A program made the translations under genes and the position numbers. Shown piece after piece: positions 16,894 to 25,795 of a stretch of 60,954 nucleotides of DNA. Below the pieces are notes generated by a model. It saw only the letters and a program-made list of their open reading frames with translations. It searched no databases and was not told the DNA's origin. Every line of letters begins with the position of its first letter. The stretch's first letter is position 1. This stretch comes from Polyangium sp. 6x1 (GTDB lineage: Bacteria; Myxococcota_A; Polyangia; Polyangiales; Polyangiaceae): contig NZ_JARZHH010000066.1 in the NCBI RefSeq assembly GCF_029946515.1, positions 1 to 60,954 on the forward strand, given 5' to 3'.

Positions 16894-18318
16894 TTACCTG
16901 CGGCGGCGCAGGAAGATGCGCGTTCCCGTCGAATACGGGGTGAGGGATTCGTTCAGGTGGACGAGGGGGCCTTCGACGCCGACGATCACGCGATCGTCGT
17001 CCTTGCTTCGCGCCATGGCGAGGGGGAGCTCGTCTGCTGCGGCGCCGAAGGTCGAGATGGTGTTTGCTGTGTCGTCCCATTCGAGGTGGACGTCGAAGCC
17101 GTCGAGGCCGCCGCTGGAGCCGGCCATGGCTTCGCCGTGGAGCAGGAGCGTGTTTTCGAACCAGCCGATGGCCCGGATGCCTTCCTTGCCGGCTGGCGCT
17201 ACGGAGGAGACCACGGCGGCTGCGTCGCCTGTGACCGAGGCGCCGAGGATGGGCTCGCCATTCGAATCGAGCCGCGCCACGAAGGCCGGACTGAACGTGC
17301 CAATGCCGCCGAGGATGAGCTCGCCTTCCCCGCCGAGGACCAGGCCGCCGTCGTCCGTGCGCGCCACGCTGCCGAAGTTGTACTGCTCCGAGTTCTCGAA
17401 GACCTTGCCCCAGACGAGGTCGCCGTTGGGTGAGAACTTCTTCACGTGCAAGCCAGGCGGCTCCCCCGCGCTCTCGATGATGCTGGGTTGTGTGTAGACG
17501 AGGAGCGTTTCGCCGCTCGGGGTCACGTCGAGGCCCACAGGAAGGTCCATGATGTCGCCGCCGTACCTCTTGGCCCAGCGCAGGTCGCCCTTCGTGTCGT
17601 AGTTCGCGAGGAAGACGTCGGGTTTGTAGTTCGTGAAATTGGGGTCCCAATCCTGGGGCACGCTCGTCAACGTGACGCCGCCGAGATCGAGGTCGCCGAT
17701 GAACCTGCCGGTGATCACGAAGTTGCCCTCGGCGTCGAAGGCGACGTCCTCCACGACCCGCTGGAAGCTGCCCGCGTACCCGACATCGTCCGGCAGGTTT
17801 CCCGGGAGGCGGCGGCTGCTCACGTGATTGCCATCCGCGTCGAGGCGAAGCAAGAACGGGTAGTTCGCGCGCACGTATTCGCCGCCGAGCGGGCCTCCGC
17901 CGAGGTCGACGTCGGCGGAGAGGCTACCCGCGAGGAGGAGCGCGCCCGCGGCGTCCACGGCGAGCACGTTCTTCCCCTCGAACGCCGCGCCCTTCGGGAG
18001 CCCGCGGCTCCAGAGGTGCTCTCCGCGCGCGTCGAACTTCGCCACGAAGGCCGTCGGCGCGTCGTCCGAGCCGAGATACCCGCCGCCAAAATCGATCAGG
18101 CCCTGCGTCATGCCAGCAACGATCGTGTTGCACGCGCCATCGACGGCGACAGAGAGGCCCGCAAGGTTGGTCTTCGACGCCGAGCTCCCGAACACGAGGT
18201 CGAGCGGCTCGGCGCACGCGGACGTCGGCGCAGGCCCGGGCGTGGGAATCTCGGGAGGTGTTTCCCCGCAGCCAAGAACGAGGAGCGGAACGACAAGAAA
18301 AATTCGAAAGGTCGTCAT
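16894..18318 (-). CDS. Beta-propeller-like lipoprotein, paralog 1
   Basis: A 474-aa lipoprotein (signal MTTFRIFLVVPLLVLGC, lipobox Cys 17). The mature part is built of repeated beta-strand units of about 50-60 residues with the pattern F-V-A-K-x-D-x-x-G-x-x-x-W-S/A, L-A-V-D-x-x-G and L-A-G, typical of SBBP-like repeats that form propellers in myxobacterial outer-surface proteins. It ends in a basic tail, IFLRRRR. It is very similar throughout to the gene at 18558-19973, with repeat R5 between them. The start is fixed by the signal peptide. Confidence 0.87.
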   Translation of the reverse strand: MTTFRIFLVVPLLVLGCGETPPEIPTPGPAPTSACAEPLDLVFGSSASKTNLAGLSVAVDGACNTIVAGMTQGLIDFGGGYLGSDDAPTAFVAKFDARGEHLWSRGLPKGAAFEGKNVLAVDAAGALLLAGSLSADVDLGGGPLGGEYVRANYPFLLRLDADGNHVSSRRLPGNLPDDVGYAGSFQRVVEDVAFDAEGNFVITGRFIGDLDLGGVTLTSVPQDWDPNFTNYKPDVFLANYDTKGDLRWAKRYGGDIMDLPVGLDVTPSGETLLVYTQPSIIESAGEPPGLHVKKFSPNGDLVWGKVFENSEQYNFGSVARTDDGGLVLGGEGELILGGIGTFSPAFVARLDSNGEPILGASVTGDAAAVVSSVAPAGKEGIRAIGWFENTLLLHGEAMAGSSGGLDGFDVHLEWDDTANTISTFGAAADELPLAMARSKDDDRVIVGVEGPLVHLNESLTPYSTGTRIFLRRRR

Positions 18319-18375
18319 GTACCCATCGTAGCGCAACCGACAGCGAAGAGGAGGAGGACGAGCCTGCTGTCTCGG

Positions 18376-18515
18376 CGGGAGGCGCCGCGCCGGGGCGCTG
18401 CCCCGGGCCCCGCGGGGGCTATCCGCCCCTCGACCCGGACCAGGGCCAGCCCTGGACCTTTGGTGGAAGAACTGCGCGATGCGCAGTTCTTCCAACGGGC
18501 CGGTGGCAAGACCAG
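18376..18515 (+). repeat. Dispersed multi-hairpin repeat, copy R5 (module B only)
   Basis: A half element: module B with H1-H4 on the plus strand (H4 18470-18501), followed by a short relic of linker. It lies between two paralogous lipoprotein genes, about 40 bp from the stop codon of the upstream one and about 60 bp from the start of the downstream one. It shows that module B can exist without module A. Confidence 0.9.
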
Positions 18516-18557
18516 CAGGGGCGTTTCGCGCTTCGACGGGTGTTGCTCGTCGCAGGG

Positions 18558-19973
18558 CTACCTGCGGCGACGCAGGAAGATCCGCGTTCCCGTCGAATAC
18601 GGGGTGAGGGAGTCGTCCAGGTGGACGAGGGGGCCCTCGACGCCGACGATCACGCGATCGCCGGCTTTGCTTTGTGCCATCGCGAGGGGGAGCTCGTCCG
18701 CTGCGGCGCCGAAGGTCGCGAGGGTGTTTGCCGTGTCGTCCCATTCGAGGTGGACGTCGAATCCGTCGAGTCCGCCGCTGGTGCCGGCCATGACTTTGCC
18801 TTGAAGCAGGAGCGTGTCCTCGAACCAGCCGATGGCACGAATGCCGCCATTTTTGCCAGGCGCCACGGAGGAGACGATGGCGGCTGCGTCGCCTGTGATC
18901 GAGGCGCCGAGGACGGGCTTGCCGTTCGCATCGAGCCGTCCGACGAAGGACGGGCTGAATGTGCCAATGCCGTCGAAGACGAGCTGCCCTTCCCCGCCGA
19001 GGACCAGGCCGCCGTCGTCCGTCACGGCCATGTTGCCGCCGAATCCTGTCAGGTGCGACGCCTCGAAGACCTTGCTCCAGATGATGTCGCCGTCGCGTGA
19101 ATACTTTTTCACGTGCAAGCCGATCGGCTCCCCGGAGGTCTCCATGACGCTGAATTGGTTATACGCGAAGACCACTTCGCCGGCCGGGGTCACGTCGAGT
19201 CCGGCCGGGAAGTCCGAGATGTCGCCGCCGTACTTCTCGGCCCAGAGGAGCTCGCCTTTCGTGTCGTATTTCGCGACGAATACGTCGGGCTTGTAGTTCG
19301 TGATGAATTCGTCCCAGGGCTCGGGCACGCTCGTCACTGTGACGCCGCCCAGATCGAGCGTGCCGACGAATCTGCCGCTGATCACGAAGTTGCCTTCGGG
19401 GTCGAAGGTGATGCCCTCCACGGCGCGGGCGAAGTTGCCGCTGAAGTTGATGTCGTCCGGCAGGTTTCCGGGCAGGCGACGGCTCGAGACGTGGTTGCCG
19501 TCTGCGTCGAGCCGCAGCAAAAAGGGGTGGTTTGCGCGCACGTATTCGCCGCCGAGCGTGCCTCCGCCGAGGTCGACGTTGGCGGTCAGGCTTCCGGCGA
19601 GGAGGATTCCGCCTTGGGGGTCCAGGGCGAGGACGTCCTTTCCTTCGAAGGTGGCGCCGTTCGGGAGTGCGCGGCTCCAGATGTGTTTGCCGCTGGCGTC
19701 GAGTTTTGCCACGAAGGAAAAGGGCGCTTCGGCGCTGCCGAGGGGGCCTCCGCCGAAATCGATCGGGCCTTGTGTCGTGCCGGTGAGGAGGGTGTTGCAG
19801 GCGTCGTCGACGGCAATCGAGAGGCCGGTGAGGTTCGTTCGTGATTCCGTGGTGCCGAACGTCAGGTCGAGCGCCTCGCCGCACGCTGAGGTCGGCGTGG
19901 GAGTCTCGGCGACCGTCTCCGCGCAGCCGAGAACGAAAAGCGGGGCGACAAGAAAGAATCGAAGCTTCGCCAT
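18558..19973 (-). CDS. Beta-propeller-like lipoprotein, paralog 2
   Basis: A 471-aa lipoprotein (signal MAKLRFFLVAPLFVLGC, Cys 17), matching paralog 1 along its whole length. Shared stretches include SRRLPGNLPDD and GLDGFDVHLEWDDTANT. Differences are concentrated in the loops and near residues 300-340. The DNA just upstream of both starts is also similar, so the duplicated unit included promoter-proximal sequence. It is tandem to paralog 1. Confidence 0.87.
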   Translation of the reverse strand: MAKLRFFLVAPLFVLGCAETVAETPTPTSACGEALDLTFGTTESRTNLTGLSIAVDDACNTLLTGTTQGPIDFGGGPLGSAEAPFSFVAKLDASGKHIWSRALPNGATFEGKDVLALDPQGGILLAGSLTANVDLGGGTLGGEYVRANHPFLLRLDADGNHVSSRRLPGNLPDDINFSGNFARAVEGITFDPEGNFVISGRFVGTLDLGGVTVTSVPEPWDEFITNYKPDVFVAKYDTKGELLWAEKYGGDISDFPAGLDVTPAGEVVFAYNQFSVMETSGEPIGLHVKKYSRDGDIIWSKVFEASHLTGFGGNMAVTDDGGLVLGGEGQLVFDGIGTFSPSFVGRLDANGKPVLGASITGDAAAIVSSVAPGKNGGIRAIGWFEDTLLLQGKVMAGTSGGLDGFDVHLEWDDTANTLATFGAAADELPLAMAQSKAGDRVIVGVEGPLVHLDDSLTPYSTGTRIFLRRRR

Positions 19974-20060
19974 ACGCCGATCGTAGCGCATCACCGCCGA
20001 CAAAAATAGGAGCGCCACTCTCACAAACGCAAACGACACCCGATCGCTGGCGCATTGCTC

Positions 20061-20175
20061 CGTTCGATGAACTGCAACGCAGTTCATCGACCCTGGGTCC
20101 AGCGCTTGCGCTGGTCCGGGTCCAGGGGCGGACAGCCCCGGTGGGGCCTGGGGCAAAGCCCCAGCGCAACGCCTT
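20061..20175 (-). repeat. Dispersed multi-hairpin repeat, copy R6 (module A only)
   Basis: The shortest copy: module A on the minus strand without linker. H4 is shortened to GATGAACTGC/GCAGTTCATC but still pairs fully. It ends 7 bp from the stop codon of the PDZ protein gene, in the gap upstream of paralog 2. Confidence 0.9.
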
Positions 20176-20182
20176 TGCGAGC

Positions 20183-22084
20183 CTAGCTCCGCACGCGGGT
20201 CCGCCGCACGGCGACGTCGGTGGGCTCGCCTGTGCCGCTGCGGCGTATGGAGAGTTTGACGACGCTGCCTTCGGGGCCGCGGATGCGCTGGACGGCGCCT
20301 TCGAAGCCGAGCTCGACGATGGGGGCGCCGTCGATGGCGAGGATGGCGTCGCCTGGGCTGAGGCCTGCGTTTGCGGCGCCGCCGCCGGGGAGGACTTGGC
20401 CGATGATGAGGGCGTCGTCTTTGGGGGAGAGGACGGCGCCGATGCCGGTGAGCTCCATGCGGGGCTCTTCGCCTTCTTTCAGCTTGGCGAGGCTGATTGT
20501 GACGGGGCCGATGTCGCCGCCTTCGGTGACGACGAGGCCGGAGAGGATGCGGCCGTGGTGGTTGGGGGCGGTTGCTGTGACGGAGCGTGCGCCTTCGGCG
20601 AGGCCGAGGAGGGAGAAGTGGCCGGAGGCGTCGGTGGTTGCGTCGGCGACGACGGGGATGGGGCTGGCGCCGGCGCCGAGGACGCCTTCGAGGGTGATGC
20701 GTGCGCCTTCGATGGGGGTTTTTGTGTCGTCTTCGAGGACGATGCCGTGGAGGCGGCCGCCGGTGCGGAGGAGGAGGTCGGCTGTGGCTTCGCCGCCTGC
20801 GGGGACGGTGACGTTCATGGTGGCCGAAGGGGCGTGGCCGAGGGCGGCTGCGGTGACGGCGTAGGTGCCTGGGAGGAGGTCTCCGATTTCGTAGGCGCCG
20901 GTGGCGTCGAAGAAGGAGGTGCCGGTGGAGGCGTCGCGCTCCAGGGGGCCGCGGTGGCGCGCGGCGACGACGGAGAATGAGGCGACGGGGGTGGCGGGGT
21001 TGCCGCTGCGGACGGTGCCGCGGATGCGGCCGGCGGCGGCGAGGCGGAGGGTCACGCCTTCGGCGCCGGCTGCGATGCCTTCGGCGTGGGCGATGCGTGC
21101 GCCTTCGCGGGCTGTGAGCTCGTAGGTGCCTGGGTCGAGGCCTTCCAGCGTGAAGGCGCCGCGCTCGTCGGTGGTGGCTTCGGCTCCGGGGTGGAGGTCG
21201 TCGTCGCGCGCTGCGATTTCCCGGTGGAAGTGGGCGCTCACGCTGGCGAAGGGGACGGGCGCTCCGGCGGCGTCGAGCACCAGGCCGGTGATGGATGCGA
21301 GCACGACGGCTTCGCCTTTGGGTCGCAGCCGGAGCGTCACGCGGCCGCTCGCTTGTGCGCGCATGTCGAGGCGGGCACGGGCTCGGGCGTGGTCTGGGTG
21401 GGTCGCTTCGAGCAAGGCGTCGTCGGGGGCGCTGAACGAGAATGCGCCCTTGTCGTCGGCGATGAAATGCCCGCCCGCGCTGGCCTCGCCGCCCGGGGCT
21501 TCGAGGATGCGCACCTCGGCCTTTGGCGCGGGTTCGCCGGTGGGCGTGAGGACCATGCCCTCGTAGCGTCGCTCGGGTTCGAGGGTGATGGTCAGGCCAC
21601 GGACGACCTCGCCGGCGCGGGCGATCAGCGTGATGGGGCTCTCGCCCCACGCTGGGGCGAATGGGTGGAAGCCCTTGGCGGCCACCATTGCGAGCGCGTA
21701 GACGCCCGGCGCGGGGGGTTCGAAGAGGAAGGCTCCGTCCGCGCCCGAGGTGATGGCGCGGGCGACGCCGTCGTGGTCGAAGGTGAGCGTGGCGCCTTCG
21801 ATGGGCGCGCCGGTGCGGGCGGCGATCACGCGGCCGGAGAAGGCGCCGGCGCGGCGGGAGGCGTCGGCGGCGATCTCGCCGCTCGGCAGGCGCAGGGGGC
21901 CTTGGCGCTCGGTGATGGCGCGGGACGTGCGGGCGCGCGGTGCGGGCGCGTGGGTCGTGCTCGAAGCTGGGGAGGGGGCCGACCGCTCGGAGCTGCTGCC
22001 GCCGAGGCGCGAGAGCAGGAGCGCGAGGAGCGCGATGACGACGACGATCAGGATCGGGCGCACGAGCCGGTTCGGCTGCGACAT
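20183..22084 (-). CDS. Carboxypeptidase-regulatory-like repeat protein with C-terminal PDZ
   Basis: A 633-aa membrane-anchored exported protein. An N-terminal membrane segment (residues 9-26) is followed by a Ser/Pro linker, then five to six transthyretin-like carboxypeptidase-regulatory domains recognised by repeated G-x-V-x-D/A-x-x-x-x-P-V/I and T-D-x-x-G-x-F-x-L-x-G-L. The C-terminal 95 residues form a PDZ domain (IIGQVLPGGGAANAGL, GDAILAIDGAPI). Such proteins bind or present other surface proteins. No protease domain is present. Confidence 0.88.
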   Translation of the reverse strand: MSQPNRLVRPILIVVVIALLALLLSRLGGSSSERSAPSPASSTTHAPAPRARTSRAITERQGPLRLPSGEIAADASRRAGAFSGRVIAARTGAPIEGATLTFDHDGVARAITSGADGAFLFEPPAPGVYALAMVAAKGFHPFAPAWGESPITLIARAGEVVRGLTITLEPERRYEGMVLTPTGEPAPKAEVRILEAPGGEASAGGHFIADDKGAFSFSAPDDALLEATHPDHARARARLDMRAQASGRVTLRLRPKGEAVVLASITGLVLDAAGAPVPFASVSAHFHREIAARDDDLHPGAEATTDERGAFTLEGLDPGTYELTAREGARIAHAEGIAAGAEGVTLRLAAAGRIRGTVRSGNPATPVASFSVVAARHRGPLERDASTGTSFFDATGAYEIGDLLPGTYAVTAAALGHAPSATMNVTVPAGGEATADLLLRTGGRLHGIVLEDDTKTPIEGARITLEGVLGAGASPIPVVADATTDASGHFSLLGLAEGARSVTATAPNHHGRILSGLVVTEGGDIGPVTISLAKLKEGEEPRMELTGIGAVLSPKDDALIIGQVLPGGGAANAGLSPGDAILAIDGAPIVELGFEGAVQRIRGPEGSVVKLSIRRSGTGEPTDVAVRRTRVRS

Positions 22085-22114
22085 GCGCCTATCGTACGCG
22101 TTGGGCCGGGAATG

Positions 22115-23062
22115 TCAGGTCAGGAGCCGGACGGGCGCGCCTCGGTGCCAGGCGAGGATGTCCTCCAGGGCGTCCTGGTAGAACACGGCGAAGTTTTCCC
22201 GCGTGACGTACCCGAGGTGCGGCGTGAGGACGACGTGGGGCAAGGCGCAGAGCGCGTGGCTCGGCGGCAAGGGCTCCTCCGGGAAGACGTCGAGGCCGGC
22301 GCCGGCGATGCGGCGTGTTTGCAGCGCGGCGAGCAGGGCGTCCATGTCCACGAGGCCCGCGCGCGAGGTGTTCACGAAAAACGCCGAGGGTTTCATGGCG
22401 GAGAGCTCGTCCGCGCCGACGATGTTCCGCGTCCGCTCGCCGAGCACGAGGTGCAGGCTGATGACGTCCGAGGTCGCGAAAAGCTCGGCTTTCTCCACGC
22501 GCTTCGCCCCTCCGGCTACGGCTCGCGCGTCGTCGAGGTTCGGGCTCCAGGCCACGACCTCCATTCCGAATGCGAGCCCCACGCGCGCGACCTGGGTTCC
22601 TAGCTTCCCGAGCCCCACGAGGCCGAGGCGCTTGCCGGCGAGCCCCTCGGTGAGCCCCGTCTGCCACGTCCCTGCGCGGAGCGCCCTGTCCTCTGCGGGG
22701 ATGCGCTTCACGAGCGCCAGGATCAGGCCCCACGTGAGCTCCGCCGTCGGCGTGCCGACCGAGCCCGTACCCGAGACCGGGATGTTTCGCGCGCGGCATG
22801 CCGCGAGGTCAATCGCCGCGTTGCGCCCGCCCGTCGTCACGACGAGCCGCAGGTTCGGGAGGTTTTCGATCACGGCGGCCGGCAGCGGCGTCCGCTCCCG
22901 CATGAGGACCACGACGTCGAACGGGCGCAGCTTGGCGACGAGCTCGTCCCGATCGGGGATGGGCCGGTCGAACACGACGACCTCGCTCCCGGGCGGCAGG
23001 CGGCGAACGTCGGCGAGGGTTTCCGCCACGCGCAGGTAGTCGTCGAGGATGGCGATCTTCAT
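22115..23062 (-). CDS. D-2-hydroxyacid dehydrogenase
   Basis: A 315-aa NAD(P)-dependent dehydrogenase of the D-isomer family (PGDH/ghrA-like). The nucleotide-binding motif is GLVGLGKLGTQVA, followed by LHLVLGERTRN, the catalytic Arg in FVNTSRAGLVD, Glu in LDVFPEEPLP and His in TPHLGYVT. Its substrate is not deducible. Start taken at MKIAILDDY; MRRM three codons upstream is possible. It is divergent from the gene at 23169. Confidence 0.92.
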   Translation of the reverse strand: MKIAILDDYLRVAETLADVRRLPPGSEVVVFDRPIPDRDELVAKLRPFDVVVLMRERTPLPAAVIENLPNLRLVVTTGGRNAAIDLAACRARNIPVSGTGSVGTPTAELTWGLILALVKRIPAEDRALRAGTWQTGLTEGLAGKRLGLVGLGKLGTQVARVGLAFGMEVVAWSPNLDDARAVAGGAKRVEKAELFATSDVISLHLVLGERTRNIVGADELSAMKPSAFFVNTSRAGLVDMDALLAALQTRRIAGAGLDVFPEEPLPPSHALCALPHVVLTPHLGYVTRENFAVFYQDALEDILAWHRGAPVRLLT

Positions 23063-23168
23063 GCGCCGCATGGTCTGGGCTTCGCGGGCGCGATGTCCAG
23101 CACCGTGGGACCAGGAGCAAACGCGCGTCGCATGGCCGGTTCGTGGTTCGCCTTCGATTTCGACTACG

Positions 23169-24194
23169 ATGCCGCCCGCCTTGGGCCTCCCCCACGTCTC
23201 CCCGCGCCGCTCCCGCTTCCCCCGGCCCCTCGCGCTCGCCCTCGGCTTGACGCTCGCGGCCGTCCCTCGGGCCTCCGCGGCCGCGCTGCCCCGCCTCGTG
23301 GTCGAGCGCGCGCCCGAAGCGGCCGATTGCCCCGACGCCATCGCCCTCGCCGCGGCCGTCGAGCACCAGATGCAGCGACCCGCCCTCGATTCGGCGGACG
23401 GCGACCCGTCGGCCCCGGTCTACGAGGTGCGGATTGTCCGCTCGGAGGAAGGTTACGCCGCGACGCTCGAGGCCGGCGACCTCACGCGGCAGCTCTCCGA
23501 CGCGGGAACCACGTGCACCGAGCTCGCCGACGCGCTCGCCCTGACCCTGGCCATCCTGCTCGACAGCGAGCCCGCAGCACCGGCGCCGCCTCCGCCGCCT
23601 CCGCCACCACCACCCCCTCCTCCGCCTCCGCTCCCACCGCGTCCTGCCCCCTGGGACGTCTCCTTCGACCTCGGCGCCGCCGTGACCGCTGGATTCCTCA
23701 CCCCTTTCTCCCCAGCCGTCAGCGGCGAGGTCGCCCTCCGCTTTGGCGTCGCTTCCTTCGGCGCCGGCGTCTTCGCCCTCCCCGGCGCCTCCGTCGACGT
23801 CGGGCCCGGCCAGGTCCACCTCTGGCTCGTCGCCGCCACCGCGCGGGCCTGCGTCGCCGTCCTGCGCCCGCCTCGTGGCGTCCGCCTCTCCTTGTGCGCC
23901 CAGCCCTTCCTCGGCGCCGTCCATGGCGAAGGTCGCGGCTTCGAGGCCAACCGCGACGGCACCCGCCCCTGGATCGCCCTCGGCGGCACCGGGCTCCTCG
24001 AAGGCCCCCTCGTCGGCCGCCTCGGCTGGTCCGCCCGCCTCGGCGTCGCCGCCCCGCTCCTCTCCCAGGCCTTCACCGTCGATGTGCCCGCGCCCGGCGC
24101 GGGCCCCTCCGCCCCGATCGTCCCCGTCACCGCCTTCCAGCCCTCGCCCGTGGGCGGGTTTCTCGGCGCTGGCCTCCGCTGGACGATTCCGTGA
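23169..24194 (+). CDS. Exported protein with poly-proline linker and beta-barrel-like domain
   Basis: A 341-aa protein with a signal peptide (cleavage near PRASA), an N-terminal domain of about 100 residues including a possible disulfide Cys, and a run of 15 prolines at about 140-155. A C-terminal 190-residue domain follows with alternating hydrophobic residues and a final aromatic-ended strand (LGAGLRWTIP), which looks like an outer-membrane barrel. It is followed after 58 bp by an ECF sigma factor gene on the same strand. Confidence 0.8.
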   Translation: MPPALGLPHVSPRRSRFPRPLALALGLTLAAVPRASAAALPRLVVERAPEAADCPDAIALAAAVEHQMQRPALDSADGDPSAPVYEVRIVRSEEGYAATLEAGDLTRQLSDAGTTCTELADALALTLAILLDSEPAAPAPPPPPPPPPPPPPPPLPPRPAPWDVSFDLGAAVTAGFLTPFSPAVSGEVALRFGVASFGAGVFALPGASVDVGPGQVHLWLVAATARACVAVLRPPRGVRLSLCAQPFLGAVHGEGRGFEANRDGTRPWIALGGTGLLEGPLVGRLGWSARLGVAAPLLSQAFTVDVPAPGAGPSAPIVPVTAFQPSPVGGFLGAGLRWTIP

Positions 24195-24252
24195 TGGCGA
24201 ACGGCCCGTCCCTCCACCCAGCCAGGGCGATGACCACAACCCCGCTCCCTTC

Positions 24253-24828
24253 ATGAACTTCCGGCAGCTCTACGACGAGCATTTCCCGTTCGTCTGGCGC
24301 TCCCTCCGCCGCCTCGGGATCCGGGAGAGCGACCTGCCCGACGCCGTGCAGGACGTCTTTCTGGTCGTTCATCGGCGGCTGCCCGAGTTCGAGGGACGAT
24401 CGAAGGTGAGCACCTGGCTCTTCGGCATCTGCTTCCGGGTCGCCGGCGATCGGCGCAAGGCGGCCCGCGCCGCCGCCCGTCGCGACGGCGGCGACGAGCC
24501 CTTGCTCGACACACCCGACGAGCGCGCCGACGTCGCCGCCGAGGCCGAGCGCCGGCAGGGGCTCGCGCAGCTCGAAGCGCTGCTCGACGAACTGCCGCTC
24601 GATCAACGCGCGGTCTTCACGCTCTTCGAGCTCGAGGGCATGACGGGCGAGGACATCGCGCAGACGCTGGAGCTGCCGCTCGGCACCGTCTACTCGCGCC
24701 TCCGGCTCGCCCGCGAGGCGTTCCGGCGCGGCGCGGCGCGCTCCCAGGCGCGCGATCGGTTTTATGGGGCCCCGTCCGCGCAGGTCTTGGGCAGCGTCCT
24801 CACGAGTCAGGCAGGAGGGAAGCGATGA
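24253..24828 (+). CDS. ECF RNA polymerase sigma factor
   Basis: A 191-aa sigma factor of the ECF (sigma-70 region 2 plus region 4) class. Region 2 is YDEHFPFVWRSLRRLG to KVSTWLFGICFRVAGD, with the conserved DAVQDVFLVVHR. Region 4 is LDQRAVFTLFELEGMTGEDI to GTVYSRLRLAREAF. Start ATG giving MNFRQLYDEHF. Its stop overlaps the next start in an ATGA, so the partner is translationally coupled. Confidence 0.93.
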   Translation: MNFRQLYDEHFPFVWRSLRRLGIRESDLPDAVQDVFLVVHRRLPEFEGRSKVSTWLFGICFRVAGDRRKAARAAARRDGGDEPLLDTPDERADVAAEAERRQGLAQLEALLDELPLDQRAVFTLFELEGMTGEDIAQTLELPLGTVYSRLRLAREAFRRGAARSQARDRFYGAPSAQVLGSVLTSQAGGKR

Positions 24829-25685
24829 GCGACCCCAAGCGATGGATGGAGGAAGGCGCGGACGCCGCGCCCCACGAACGCGCATTGCTCCGCGCCGGGC
24901 TCGACATGAACCCGCCCACCGGCGCCGAGGACGCGATCTGGGCCGCGCTCAGCGCCAAGATCGGCCCCGGCGGAGGCGGCGGAGGTGACGGCGGAGGCGG
25001 AGGTTCGTCGGGAGGCACGGGGGCGCCCGCGGGAGCACCCGCCCAGGCGGCGACGGCGGGCTCGTCGACGGCCGGCGCCTCGGGGATGATCGGCGTCGCG
25101 AAAGGGCTCATCGTCGGAATCATGGGCGCGACGCTCGTTGCCGGCGCCGTCGCCGTGCTCGTCCCGGCGAAGGAGGCCACGCCGGCCGCGCCGAAGGCGG
25201 TTCCGACGGCGGAAGCGGCCATCGAAGCGCCCCACGCGGAAGCGCCGGACGTCCCGGAGGCCGAAGCCACACCGACGCCCGAGCCGCCCGCCCCGGAGGA
25301 CGAGGCTCCGCGCAGCGCCACGCCGCGCCGGGCTTCGAGCGCCCTCCCCTCGGCGAGCGTTGCCCCGAAAGAGCCCCCTTCGTCGAGCGTCGAGCCGGAG
25401 GCCAGCCGCGCCGAGCGGGCCAGCCGTCTCCGCGAGGAGCGCACGGCGCTCGGCGATGCGCGCGCGGCGCTCCGGGCCGGCGACACGGCCTCTGCTCTGC
25501 AGAAGCTCGAAGCCATGGGCGATTCTTTCCCGAATGGCACCCTCGCGCAGGAGCGTGAGGCCCTGGCCATCGAGGCCCTCGCCCGGGCTGGCAATACCGC
25601 CGCCGCCTCCGAGCGCGCCGCCTCTTTCCTTCGCGCCCACCCGACGAGCGCGCATGCCAAGAAGCTCCGCGCCTTCGTCCGATGA
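24825..25685 (+). CDS. Membrane protein coupled to ECF sigma, probable anti-sigma
   Basis: A 286-aa protein with a short cytoplasmic helical N-terminus (MSDPKRWMEEG to AIWAALSAKI), a Gly-rich stretch, one membrane helix (residues 85-108), a Pro/Ala linker, and a TPR-like domain at the C-terminus (residues 200-286, RAALRAGDTASALQKLEAM). The arrangement cytoplasmic domain - one helix - exported domain, and the ATGA overlap with the sigma gene, suggest the anti-sigma partner. No zinc anti-sigma HxxxCxxC motif is present, so the assignment is by context. Confidence 0.75.
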   Translation: MSDPKRWMEEGADAAPHERALLRAGLDMNPPTGAEDAIWAALSAKIGPGGGGGGDGGGGGSSGGTGAPAGAPAQAATAGSSTAGASGMIGVAKGLIVGIMGATLVAGAVAVLVPAKEATPAAPKAVPTAEAAIEAPHAEAPDVPEAEATPTPEPPAPEDEAPRSATPRRASSALPSASVAPKEPPSSSVEPEASRAERASRLREERTALGDARAALRAGDTASALQKLEAMGDSFPNGTLAQEREALAIEALARAGNTAAASERAASFLRAHPTSAHAKKLRAFVR

Positions 25686-25795
25686 AACCACCGAGCGCGT
25701 CTTTTTTGAAATGGCGCCCGGCGCCTCGCTCCACCCACCTTGCACGAACTGGCGCCGGCCGTCGTCCGGCGGCGCCGCGTGCAAAGGAGAATGTC

